Shown piece after piece: positions 10,859 through 19,062 of a DNA stretch of 64,000 nt. Location of the stretch: assembly GCF_947494755.1 (NCBI RefSeq), contig NZ_CANLVZ010000015.1, positions 1-64,000 on the forward strand, read 5' to 3'. The position numbers were made by a program, and so were the translations under genes. Source of the DNA: an uncultured Tateyamaria sp. Its GTDB lineage: Bacteria; Pseudomonadota; Alphaproteobacteria; Rhodobacterales; Rhodobacteraceae. The notes beneath the pieces were generated by a model that worked only from the letters and a program-made list of their open reading frames with translations, did not search any database and was not told the origin of the DNA. Positions within the stretch are counted from its first letter, which is position 1. Each line of letters opens with the position of its first letter.

Positions 10859-11433
10859 GCCTCGACCCATGTGGTGATGGCGTGGAGGTCGGGGCGTGGC
10901 CGATCCGGCGGAGTGCTTGTCTCGGTGCCGATATGGACAAACCCTGCGATCTTTTCGTGTGGCCCGAGGTCAAGCGCCTGCTCCATGAAATCACGATCAT
11001 GGCTGGGCCAGCCGCTCAGCCAATTGGCCCCCCACCCCGCGGCAAGGGCGGCGTTCAGCAGGGCGAGGCAGACGGCCCCGGCGGAATAGGTTTGTTCCAG
11101 CGCCGGAATTTTTTCGGAGGGTTTCTGCACCTCGATCACAGCGATGGCGAGGTTGCCTTGGTCGAATTGCGTGCGCCCCTTGGTGATCTGTTCGTCGTCG
11201 AGTCCGAGGGCACGGCCACGTTGCTCTGCGACTTCGGCGAGTCGTGGCATCGCACCTGCGCTCAGGACGATAAAGCGCCATGGCTCCAGCTTGCCATGAT
11301 CGGGGGTGCGCGCCGCGGCTGTCAGGATCTTCTCGACCATTGCGCGGTCTGGCACGGGTGTGGTCAGCGTCTTGGCCGGGCGCGAGCGGCGGCTGAGCAG
11401 GAAATCGAGCGCTTCGGGGTTCGGGCTGGGCAT
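10855..11433 (-). CDS. Nitroreductase family protein (YdjA-like)
   Basis: A 192-residue FMN-dependent nitroreductase-fold protein. 'FLLSRRSRPAKTL' is the N-terminal FMN phosphate-binding stretch, 'AARTPDHGKLEPWRFIVL' the second flavin motif, and 'LLNAALAAGWGANWLSGW' and 'GFVHIGT' complete the family pattern. The short form resembles YdjA. The natural substrate is unknown. It is upstream of and coupled to the EI24 gene by an ATGA overlap. Confidence 0.9.
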   Translation of the reverse strand: MPSPNPEALDFLLSRRSRPAKTLTTPVPDRAMVEKILTAAARTPDHGKLEPWRFIVLSAGAMPRLAEVAEQRGRALGLDDEQITKGRTQFDQGNLAIAVIEVQKPSEKIPALEQTYSAGAVCLALLNAALAAGWGANWLSGWPSHDRDFMEQALDLGPHEKIAGFVHIGTETSTPPDRPRPDLHAITTWVEA

Positions 11434-11494
11434 ATGTTACGCCTTTTTACATGTTGAAGGTCATGTCGTGGCGATGGGCTGCGACGTCAAGAGG

Positions 11495-12601
11495 TTAGAG
11501 GCCAAGTTGCTCGGCCATGTGGTCGATTTCGCCGCGCAGGAACGCGTCAAAGCGTGGGCCCGGCTGGCGCGCGTCAAGGGCGCGCTTCATAGGGTCGGGC
11601 GCGGTGATCCCGCTGCCGGACAGCGCCTCGATCGTGGCGTGACCGCAGAAGGGCACGTAGACTTCGGAATAGCCGCCCTCGTGGCTCAGCACGAGCTTGC
11701 CGTCGCAGATGTCTTCGGCCAGTGCGTTGATCTTCAACGTCATTTGGCGGAACGTGTCGGCGGTGGCGAGCATCCGGGCGAGGGGGTCGATTGCGCCCGC
11801 ATCAAATCCGCAAGCGACGATAATCAGGTCGGGATTGTAGGCCTTGATCGCCGGAACGATGACACGGTCCATCGCGTGCAGGTATGCCGTGTGACCGGCT
11901 CCGGCAGGCAGGGGCAGGTTGAGGTTGAACCCTTTGCCCGCGCCCGTGCCGCGATCCGCCAGCGCGCCCGTGTCGAGGGGATAGTTCCCCTCTTGGTGCA
12001 TCGACAGGGTGAACACATCCGCCCGGTCATAGAAGATCGACTCGGTCCCGTTGCCGTGGTGGACATCCCAGTCGAGGACTGCGACCCGCAGGTCGGGGCG
12101 ACTGGTCTTTGCGGTCTCAATCGCGATGGCGATGTTGGCCATCAGGCAGAACCCCATCGGCGCGTCCGCGCGGCAGTGATGCCCGGGCGGGCGGGACAGC
12201 GCGTAGGCGTTGTCGTGGGTGCCATCCAGGACGCTTTCCACCGCCGCTGTGGTCAGACCGGCAGACAGCGCCGCCAGTTCATAGCCACCTTTTGCGAACG
12301 GCGCGTGATGCCCGATCTCGCCGCCGTGGTCGTCGGACAGGGCCTTGAATTTCGACAAATAGCTTTCGGGATGAACGCGGCGCAATTGCGCGTGTGTCGC
12401 CTCATGGGCGGAGGATACGTGAAGATCGCCCATCAACCCCGTCACCTCCATCAGGTTCTTGAGGCGGCGCTTGGTTTCGGGGCTTTCCGGCAGACCACCG
12501 GCAGCGAGCGGCTGGACCAGACCGCCAAGCGGCACCGTAAAGGCATAGTCGCCGCCTGCATGCCACATGGTCCGTTCGTCATGGAAAAATCCTGTGCGCA
12601 T
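11495..12601 (-). CDS. Histone deacetylase-like amidohydrolase
   Basis: A 368-residue zinc hydrolase of the HDAC/acetylpolyamine amidohydrolase/AcuC superfamily. 'SRPPGHHCRADAPMGFCLMANIAIA' carries the catalytic His pair, 'VAVLDWDVHHGNGTESIFY' the Asp-His zinc ligands, and 'LSHEGGYSEVYVPFCG' the C-terminal loop. Bacterial relatives deacetylate polyamines or acetyl-CoA synthetase, and the substrate here is undetermined. It lies 61 bp from the nitroreductase gene on the same strand and could share its transcript. Confidence 0.9.
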   Translation of the reverse strand: MRTGFFHDERTMWHAGGDYAFTVPLGGLVQPLAAGGLPESPETKRRLKNLMEVTGLMGDLHVSSAHEATHAQLRRVHPESYLSKFKALSDDHGGEIGHHAPFAKGGYELAALSAGLTTAAVESVLDGTHDNAYALSRPPGHHCRADAPMGFCLMANIAIAIETAKTSRPDLRVAVLDWDVHHGNGTESIFYDRADVFTLSMHQEGNYPLDTGALADRGTGAGKGFNLNLPLPAGAGHTAYLHAMDRVIVPAIKAYNPDLIIVACGFDAGAIDPLARMLATADTFRQMTLKINALAEDICDGKLVLSHEGGYSEVYVPFCGHATIEALSGSGITAPDPMKRALDARQPGPRFDAFLRGEIDHMAEQLGL

Positions 12602-12658
12602 GGCGGTCCTCGGTTCAGCCTGCGCGCAAGGTGGCTGAAATCAACGAGGTGGGCAAGA

Positions 12659-13144
12659 TCAGGCCGCCTCGGCCAGCAGCGCCGCGACATCAAGCGGTGC
12701 GTTGACCATTTCAAGCGCGCCATCCGCATCGCGCGGCCACTCTGCCGGATCGCGGTCACGGTACAATTCGACCCCATTTCCGTCCGGGTCGCGGACATAG
12801 ACGGCCTCGGACACGCCATGATCCGCCGCACCATCCAATGGCGTGCCATGATCCAGCACCCGTTGCAGTGCCGCCCCAAGCGAGGCGCGGTCGGGAAACA
12901 GGAACGCGCTGTGGTACAGACCCGCCGCCCGCTCGGGCGCAGGTCCAGCCCCCCGCGAGTGCCATGTGTTGAGACCGATGTGGTGGTGATAGTCACCCGC
13001 CGCCAGAAATGCCGCCTGATCGCCATAGCGTTGGGTCAAGGTGAAGCCGAGCACATTGCCGTAAAAGTGGATGGCCCGTTCGAGGTCCGTGACCTTGAGG
13101 TGGATATGGCCGACGCGCGTGTCGGTGGGAACTTTTGCGGTCAT
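12659..13144 (-). CDS. VOC family (glyoxalase/extradiol dioxygenase-like) protein
   Basis: A 161-residue VOC-fold protein with paired modules. 'VGHIHLKVTDLERAIHFYGNVLGF' carries the first His, 'GLYHSAFLFPDR' the second, and 'YVRDPDGNGVELYRDRD' the Glu metal ligand. The sequence leans towards the catechol-2,3-dioxygenase-like CatE branch rather than glyoxalase I; the substrate is unknown. The start at 13144 has AAGAGG upstream. The open frame extends 72 codons further without homology. It lies 57 bp upstream of the HDAC-like gene on the same strand. Confidence 0.85.
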   Translation of the reverse strand: MTAKVPTDTRVGHIHLKVTDLERAIHFYGNVLGFTLTQRYGDQAAFLAAGDYHHHIGLNTWHSRGAGPAPERAAGLYHSAFLFPDRASLGAALQRVLDHGTPLDGAADHGVSEAVYVRDPDGNGVELYRDRDPAEWPRDADGALEMVNAPLDVAALLAEAA

Positions 13145-13340
13145 GATGGCCTCTTGCGTGCGAATGCGGCTGTGATCTGAAGGGTAGGTGTCCACAAACG
13201 ACGCAGCAACATGCACAGGCGCGCATAATTTGTGCGTGTCTGTAGGGGCGTCGCAGAGGAGAGGCTGTGCCGCACCCGGACACTTTCGCCCAAAAGGTTT
13301 GCGTTTGACATCCGGGTCGGCCTGCGCCCCTCTTGGGCGC

Positions 13341-14573
13341 ATGGCTCTCCTCATATCCAACCGCCCTTATCGTCTGCTATTCTCGGCCACTGCCATCTCG
13401 AACCTTGGCGACGGGGTGTCGGCACTGGCCTTTCCCTGGCTTGCAACGCTCATCACCCGTGACCCGGCGCTGATCGCACTTGTCGCCTTTGCGACCCGGC
13501 TGCCATGGCTGCTGCTGTCGATCCCGGCGGGTGTTGTGGTGGATCGCTATGATCGGCGGTTGTTGATGGTGCAGGCAGATGTGTTCCGGCTTTTGCTGAC
13601 CGGCGCGGTGATCGCGCTGATCCTGTCGGTGCCTGTGCTGCCTCCACCGGGTGATCCGTTGCCATATATCTTGGCGCTGTCGGGTCTTGCGATGCTTTTG
13701 GGCTGTGCCGAGGTGATCCGCGACAATGCCGCCCAAACCGTGCTGCCCTCGGTGGTCGCCAAGACGGATCTTGAGGCGGCGAATGGTCAGATGTGGAGCG
13801 TTGAGCAGATCATGGGCTCGTTCGTCGGTCCACCGCTGGCCGGGATCCTGATTGCGTTTGCGGTGCCTGCGCCGTTTACGCTGGATGCGATCACCTTCGG
13901 GATTGCCGCATGGCTGGTCTGGTGCATCGCGATCCCGCGCCGTGTTGCCCCGCCCCGCAGACGGATCAGGCCCGAAGTGGTGGAAGGCTGGCAATGGATG
14001 CGCGGCCATTCCGTCATCTTTCGCCTCGCGATCATGCTGGGGCTGATCAACGCGATTTCGACGATGGCCGTCACCATCCTGATCCTGTTTTCGCAAGAGG
14101 TTCTGGGGTTAAGCGCGGTGGGCCATGGCATCCTGCTGACGGCCGGAGCTGCCGGCGGGGTGGTTGGCGGTATTGTCGGTCCGCTCGTCGTCGCGCGGAT
14201 TGGCGGGCAGCGGGCGGTGATGCTGGCGCTTGCGCTGATACCTGTGCCGTTTCTGGTGATCGCCCTGACCTCAAACCCGTATGTAGTCGCCGTTGCGCTG
14301 TTTGTGGAGATGATCGCGGCGCTGCTTTGGAACATCGTGACGGTGTCCTATCGTCAACGGCTGATTCCGGATAATCTGCTAGGCCGGGTCAACTCGCTCT
14401 ACCGGTTTTTTGGCTGGGGGATGATGCCCGTCGGCGCGCTGGCGGGTGGCTGGATGGTGTCGCTGGCCGAGCCGGAGTTGGGCCGGGAACTCGCCTTGCG
14501 CGCGCCTTACATCCTTGGCGCGGTGGGCTCTTGTCTGATGATGCTTTATGGGTGGCGCAAGTTGCGGCTATGA
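13341..14573 (+). CDS. MFS transporter (MFS_3, enterobactin-exporter-like)
   Basis: A 410-residue major facilitator protein with about 12 membrane helices. It opens with 'NRPYRLLFSATAISNLGDGVSALAFPWLATLIT' and has the loop 2-3 motif 'GVVVDRYDRRLLM' and a second-half pattern typical of MFS_3 drug or siderophore exporters. The start at 13341 gives the family N-terminus but has no Shine-Dalgarno. A 6-bp hairpin (13324-13329/13335-13340) touches the ATG. The 3' end overlaps the convergent tag gene by 6 bp. The substrate cannot be inferred. Confidence 0.87.
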   Translation: MALLISNRPYRLLFSATAISNLGDGVSALAFPWLATLITRDPALIALVAFATRLPWLLLSIPAGVVVDRYDRRLLMVQADVFRLLLTGAVIALILSVPVLPPPGDPLPYILALSGLAMLLGCAEVIRDNAAQTVLPSVVAKTDLEAANGQMWSVEQIMGSFVGPPLAGILIAFAVPAPFTLDAITFGIAAWLVWCIAIPRRVAPPRRRIRPEVVEGWQWMRGHSVIFRLAIMLGLINAISTMAVTILILFSQEVLGLSAVGHGILLTAGAAGGVVGGIVGPLVVARIGGQRAVMLALALIPVPFLVIALTSNPYVVAVALFVEMIAALLWNIVTVSYRQRLIPDNLLGRVNSLYRFFGWGMMPVGALAGGWMVSLAEPELGRELALRAPYILGAVGSCLMMLYGWRKLRL

Positions 14574-15212
14574 CCTGTTGGGCGGGGGTTGCGGCACGGT
14601 AAAGGCGCCCCGTTCGGCCAAAGAGGGCGGGCGGAAATCGCAACCGTCAAAGTGGTCATTGATCAGCCCGCAACCTTGCAACACGCCGTACATTGACACG
14701 GGGCCGACGAACTTGAAGCCGTGCGCCTTGAGATCCTTAGCCAGCCGCTCGGAATAGACAGATTGGGTGTTCGCGCGCAGCGTTTCGGCTGTTACGGGAT
14801 CGGGCCGGGTGGCCGGATCGGGTTCGTATTGCCACAGGAAGGCGGCCAGTGAGCCGTACCTTTCCACAAGATCAAGCGCGCATCGGGCGTTGTTGATCAC
14901 TGCCCCGATCTTGACCTTGTTGCGCACAAGGCGGGCGTCCTGCATCAGCCGGTTCACGTCTGCATCGCCGTAATTGGCGATCACGTTCATATCGAAGCCA
15001 TCATAGGCCTCGTCGAACATCTCGGCCTTGGTCAGCACGCCGTGAAACGACAGGCCCGAGGCGAAGATCTCGAAACAGATTTTCCGAAAGATATAGGTGT
15101 CGTCGGCGGTGGGTCGCGCGAAGGCCGTGTCGTGATAGTGGGTAAATATCGGATCATCGACGCGGAAATTGCACCGCACCTTGCCGTCCGCGCATGTCAC
15201 CAGATCGCTCAT
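14568..15212 (-). CDS. tag: DNA-3-methyladenine glycosylase I
   Basis: A 214-residue HhH-superfamily base-excision glycosylase that removes 3-methyladenine. The catalytic Glu is in 'RKICFEIFASGLSF', and 'KDLKAHGFKFVGPVSMYGVLQGCGLINDH' is a strong Tag signature. The structural zinc ligands appear conserved (a Cys in 'KVRCNF', a His in 'FTHYHD', and His and Cys in 'NDHFDGC'). It is divergent from E. coli Tag, with Phe replacing the usual Trp after the first Cys ligand and in 'LSF'. Its ATG overlaps the stop of the upstream NADAR-like gene. Confidence 0.9.
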   Translation of the reverse strand: MSDLVTCADGKVRCNFRVDDPIFTHYHDTAFARPTADDTYIFRKICFEIFASGLSFHGVLTKAEMFDEAYDGFDMNVIANYGDADVNRLMQDARLVRNKVKIGAVINNARCALDLVERYGSLAAFLWQYEPDPATRPDPVTAETLRANTQSVYSERLAKDLKAHGFKFVGPVSMYGVLQGCGLINDHFDGCDFRPPSLAERGAFTVPQPPPNRS

Positions 15213-15457
15213 GTGGCTTCCCTGGGGGCGGCACGTGCGTCTATCAGAATTTGGCCCAAAGGGTTATAACCTTTCTCATCGTGATCGCCGATCTTCCAAT
15301 CGCGCACCTCTGCGCGTTTGGGTTTGCCATATTGGAACGCGTGCTCGGCACTCGGCAGCGTCACCCCGTCAAAGGTCACGTCGCAGGAATACAGCGGGCT
15401 GAACATGCCATGCGGCTTTCCATTGGCCTTGCTGAAGGTCATCGTATCCGCGTCCAT
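15209..15457 (-). CDS. Short NADAR-like protein
   Basis: An 82-residue ORF coupled to tag by an ATGA overlap. 'MFSPLYSCDVTFDGVTLPSAEHAFQYGKPKRAEVRDW' resembles the start of NADAR/YbiA domains, which cleave N-glycosidic bonds of ADP-ribose or riboflavin-pathway intermediates ('FSNFYPSPI...YPTVEHYFQAQKF'). The usual domain is about 140-170 residues, and everything after the first helix is missing or replaced. Either it is a decayed gene or a real short relative. Start choice is uncertain, with Met6 and Met18 also possible. Confidence 0.5.
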   Translation of the reverse strand: MDADTMTFSKANGKPHGMFSPLYSCDVTFDGVTLPSAEHAFQYGKPKRAEVRDWKIGDHDEKGYNPLGQILIDARAAPREAT

Positions 15458-15492
15458 GACCAGCAGCTAAGGCGGACAAGCGGCATGGCAAG

Positions 15493-16512
15493 TCAGCTGC
15501 CGACCATCCCAACGATCTCATAGGTCTTTTTCAGAATTGGCGCAGTGATCTCGCGCGCCTGCTCGGCACCGCGTGCCAGCACCTTATCGATCTCGCTCAC
15601 ATCATCCATCAGGCGCGCCATCTCGGCCGAGATCGGCGACAGCTTGGCCACGGCGAGATCGGCGAGCGCGGGTTTGAATGTGCCGAATTGCGCGCCACCA
15701 TGTTCGGCCAGCACCTGATCGACGCTGATATCGGCAAGGGTGGCGTAGATGTTGACGAGGTTGCGGGCCTCCGGGCGATCCTCAAGCCCCTTGGCCTCGG
15801 AAGGCAGCGCGTCGGGGTCGGTCTTGGCCTTGCGGATCTTCTTGGCAATCGTGTCAGCATCATCGGTCATGTTGATGCGCGAGGCATCAGATGGGTCGGA
15901 CTTCGACATCTTCTTGGACCCATCGCGCAGGGACATGACGCGGGTCGCCGCGCCCTCGATCACCGGTTCGGTGATGGGAAAGAAATCCACCCCAAAATCG
16001 TGGTTGAACTTGGTTGCGATGTCGCGGGTCAACTCAAGGTGCTGTTTCTGATCCTCACCCACTGGCACATGGGTCGCATGATAGACCAGAATATCCGCCG
16101 CCATCAGGGCCGGATATCCAAACAGCCCGAGCGAGGCGTTCTGTGCATTCTTGCCCGCCTTGTCCTTGAACTGGGTCATACGCTGCATCCAGCCCATGCG
16201 CGCCACGCAGTTGAAGATCCAGCCCAGTTGCGCATGTTCGGGCACCTGGGACTGATTGATCAGGATCGACTTCTCGGGGCTGATGCCGGACGCAATGAAC
16301 CCGGCGGCCAACTCGCGCGTGTTGTGCATCAACGCTTTGGGGTCCTGCCACACGGTGATCGCGTGCAGATCGACCATGCAATAGACCGTCTCGTAGTCTT
16401 CGTCCTGCATGGACACGAACCGTTTGATCGCGCCCAGATAGTTGCCAAGGGTCAGCCCGCCGGACGGCTGGATGCCGGAAAAGACGCGGGGGATAAAACT
16501 GGTGTCGGACAT
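15493..16512 (-). CDS. trpS: Tryptophanyl-tRNA synthetase
   Basis: A 339-residue class I synthetase that charges tRNA-Trp. '[22 protein letters not shown]' contains the HIGH-type signature (TLGN), and '[11 protein letters not shown]' is the KMSKS loop. The length matches bacterial TrpRS. The start at 16512 is preceded by AGAGGG at 6 nt; a start six codons upstream lacks a ribosome site. It is divergent from the rhomboid gene. Confidence 0.96.
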   Translation of the reverse strand: MSDTSFIPRVFSGIQPSGGLTLGNYLGAIKRFVSMQDEDYETVYCMVDLHAITVWQDPKALMHNTRELAAGFIASGISPEKSILINQSQVPEHAQLGWIFNCVARMGWMQRMTQFKDKAGKNAQNASLGLFGYPALMAADILVYHATHVPVGEDQKQHLELTRDIATKFNHDFGVDFFPITEPVIEGAATRVMSLRDGSKKMSKSDPSDASRINMTDDADTIAKKIRKAKTDPDALPSEAKGLEDRPEARNLVNIYATLADISVDQVLAEHGGAQFGTFKPALADLAVAKLSPISAEMARLMDDVSEIDKVLARGAEQAREITAPILKKTYEIVGMVGS

Positions 16513-16584
16513 GGGCAACCCTCTGGGCAAATCTGATGGGCTGGCTTACCCATGGGGGCAAGACCCGTCAAGCAGGCGACCTTT

Positions 16585-17268
16585 ATGACCGACTACCACG
16601 ATCCGAGCCCGATCAATCCCTTGCCGCCCACTGTGTGGCTGCTGTTCATTGCGATGGCGCTGCCCGAGCTCGCATTCTCATTGGGTGAGGCTGGGCTGGT
16701 CGGCGGCCCCGGTGCGGTGGGCTGGCGGCTCAATGCGCTCAACACCTATGCGTTTTCGGGTGAGGCGTTTGATTACATGGCCGAGAACGGGCGGCTCCTG
16801 CCCGAACACCTGCTCCGCTTTGTCACTTATCCGTTTGTGCATGGGTCCGTCACATCGACGGTCTTTGCCTGCGTCATCCTGCTGGCGATGGGCAAGATGG
16901 TGGGTGAGATCATGGGCGGGTGGGCCGTTATCCTGATGTTCATCCTCAGCGGCATTTTCGGGGCGCTGGTGTTCGCACTGCTGACGGATCAGCCATGGCT
17001 TATCGGGGCTTACCCGTGCGTCTACGGGCTGATCGGGACCTATACGTTTCTTTACTGGCAGCGGCAGGTGGCAAGCGGGGGGCCGCAAGGGCAGGCTTTC
17101 ATGCTGATCGGGGTGCTGATGGGGCTGCAACTGATCTTTGGCGCGCTGTTTCAGGTGGGCTGGGCGTGGGTCGGGGAACTGGCAGGTTTTGTGGCGGGGT
17201 TTGCGCTGACGGCCTTTGTGATGCCGGGGGGCATGGGCCGCGTGCTGGCAAGTCTGCGCCGCCGTTAA
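16585..17268 (+). CDS. Rhomboid-fold membrane protein, catalytic residues absent
   Basis: A 227-residue protein with six predicted membrane helices in the rhomboid layout, including the amphipathic 'RFVTYPFVHGSVTSTVFACVILLAMGKMVGEIMGG' region after the first helix. The GxSG motif expected in helix 4 is replaced by 'GAYPCVYG' (residues 141-148), with no serine. The helix-6 catalytic His position reads 'VGELAGFVAGF', with Glu198 in its place. By sequence it should be proteolytically inactive, like iRhoms and derlins. The stop codon shares 3 bp with the convergent murJ stop. Confidence 0.8.
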   Translation: MTDYHDPSPINPLPPTVWLLFIAMALPELAFSLGEAGLVGGPGAVGWRLNALNTYAFSGEAFDYMAENGRLLPEHLLRFVTYPFVHGSVTSTVFACVILLAMGKMVGEIMGGWAVILMFILSGIFGALVFALLTDQPWLIGAYPCVYGLIGTYTFLYWQRQVASGGPQGQAFMLIGVLMGLQLIFGALFQVGWAWVGELAGFVAGFALTAFVMPGGMGRVLASLRRR

Positions 17269-18800
17269 CGGCGTACGGCCTGGCGCAGGTCTGATGCACG
17301 CAGCGCACCGGTGACTTGGGCCGCTCCGAAATAGGCCGCAGCCCCGATCAGGATCAGCCCAAGCAGCGCGAGATAGCGGACATAATCCGTCCCAAGCGCG
17401 GGCTTGAGCATGATTTCCGCAATCCAGAGCACGGCCCCCATGATCAAGGCCGACAGGATGATCCGGGGCAGGCGACTGCGGTAGCGGGCGTCGAGTCGCA
17501 CGACTTCACCCTTGTCGCGCAATCCCCAATAGAGCAGACCCAGCATAGCCCATCCGGCGACCGTTGTGGCAAGGGCGGGCGCGAGCCAACTCACGACCGG
17601 GGCCAAGCCGATTGCAATGGCGGCGTTGATGACCATCGCCGCAACTGCGAAATAGAACGGACGTTTGGTGTCGCCGCGCGCGAAATACTGGGGTTGCAGT
17701 ACTTTTTGCAGCACAAAGGCGGGCAGGCCCAACCCATAGACCGACACGGCCACGGCAATCGCTGCGGCGTCATCCGCACCTGTGGCACCGCGTTGGAACA
17801 TCACCGAGACCAAGGGCAGCGGGATCACGATCAGCGCAATCGCCGAAGGGATTGTCAGCGCCATCGCGAACTCAGACGCCCGCGAATAGGCTCCGCGCGC
17901 GCCTTCGCTATCCCCGGCCTTGAGCTTGCGGGACAGGTCCGGCAGCAGCACGATGCCCACCGCGATCCCGACCACCCCGAGCGGCAGCTGATACAGGCGA
18001 TCGGCTGCGAACAACCAACTGACCGCATTGTCATATTGGCTGGCGACGATCTGACCCACGACCAGATTGATCTGCATCACGCCGGTTGCGAGCGCGGCGG
18101 GCAAGGCTGTGCGCACCATCTGGCGCATGTCCGGGCTCCACCGGGGCCATCCTGGGCGCAGTGCAAACCCGGCAGAGGCGGCTGCCGACCATGTCAGTGC
18201 AAGCTGCGCAATGCCGGCCAGTGGGACGGCCCAGATCAGCCATCGGATAACGTCCGCGCCCAGCACATGGGCTGTCGCCATCGCGCCAATCACCATTACG
18301 TTCAGCAACACAGGCGCGGCTGCCGCGGCTGCAAACCGGCCCGTCGCGTTCAGGATGCCGGAAAACAGCGCCGAAAGGGACATGAAGAAGATGTAGGGAA
18401 ACACAATCCGCCCAAAGCCCACCGTCAGATCGAACCGTTCCTGATCAAAACCGCCCGCCGTCGCCCAGACAAGCGCGGGCATAAAGATCATCGCAAGTGC
18501 GGTCAGCATCAGCGTCATCAGCGCCAAGCCGTTCAGTGCGTCGCGGCCAAAGCGGGCGGGGTCTTCGTCGCCCTCCAGCTTGGTCGAAAACATCGGCACG
18601 AAGGCGGCGTTGAACGCACCCTCGGCAAAGAAGCGGCGGAACATGTTGGGCAGACGAAACGCCGCGACAAAGGCATCCATCAACGGCCCCGGCCCGATCA
18701 GCGACAGGATCATCACCTCGCGCACAAATCCCAGCACCCGGCTGGCCAATGTCCAGAAGCCGACCGTGAGAAATCCGGACATGAGGCGGATGGGTTTCAT
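17265..18800 (-). CDS. murJ: Lipid II flippase MurJ
   Basis: A 511-residue MOP-superfamily membrane protein with about 14 helices that flips lipid II to the periplasmic face for peptidoglycan synthesis. The N-terminus 'GFLTVGFWTLASRVLGFVREVMIL' and 'FRLPNMFRRFFAEGAFNAAFVPMF' are diagnostic and contain the essential Arg residues. The start at 18800 gives the family N-terminus. In many alphaproteobacteria glnD lies just upstream of murJ. Here glnD is nearby at 20982-23753 on the same strand, but four plus-strand genes or ORFs lie between. Confidence 0.95.
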   Translation of the reverse strand: MKPIRLMSGFLTVGFWTLASRVLGFVREVMILSLIGPGPLMDAFVAAFRLPNMFRRFFAEGAFNAAFVPMFSTKLEGDEDPARFGRDALNGLALMTLMLTALAMIFMPALVWATAGGFDQERFDLTVGFGRIVFPYIFFMSLSALFSGILNATGRFAAAAAAPVLLNVMVIGAMATAHVLGADVIRWLIWAVPLAGIAQLALTWSAAASAGFALRPGWPRWSPDMRQMVRTALPAALATGVMQINLVVGQIVASQYDNAVSWLFAADRLYQLPLGVVGIAVGIVLLPDLSRKLKAGDSEGARGAYSRASEFAMALTIPSAIALIVIPLPLVSVMFQRGATGADDAAAIAVAVSVYGLGLPAFVLQKVLQPQYFARGDTKRPFYFAVAAMVINAAIAIGLAPVVSWLAPALATTVAGWAMLGLLYWGLRDKGEVVRLDARYRSRLPRIILSALIMGAVLWIAEIMLKPALGTDYVRYLALLGLILIGAAAYFGAAQVTGALRASDLRQAVRR

Positions 18801-18934
18801 GGGCTTTGGCCTAGCCGCTGGCGGGCGGGGGCGCAACATCTGTTGGATGTGCGAGGTTCGCTATACGCTGCCTTATGGAACCAATCGGGGGGGCGGCTGG
18901 TTAGCACTGGACATATACAAGGGAGTTACCAGCC

Positions 18935-19009
18935 ATGAACCGCCTCATTTACATTATCGGGTTAATCGTCGTCATCCTCGTTATCCTGTCTTTCCTCGGC
19001 TTGCGTTAA
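18935..19009 (+). CDS. 24-residue transmembrane microprotein
   Basis: A complete 25-codon frame opens MNRLIYIIGLIVVILVIL, continues as a hydrophobic stretch and ends GLR-stop. It is essentially one transmembrane helix with an Arg near each end. GGGAG at 18921-18925 is a credible ribosome site 9 nt before the ATG. It is too short for standard ORF calling. It is transcribed away from murJ and 53 bp before the AI-2E-type permease gene on the same strand, so the two may be one transcript. Function is unknown; such peptides often bind a membrane complex. Confidence 0.65.
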   Translation: MNRLIYIIGLIVVILVILSFLGLR

Positions 19010-19062
19010 GCGTTCTTTAGAAATGGTGTTGCCCACTTGAGGCGACAGAGTGAGAGGCTGAT

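Noticed and set aside
11306-13180. 624-codon open frame on the + strand
   Set aside because: It runs antisense through the nitroreductase, HDAC-like and VOC genes, which have clear motifs and ribosome sites.
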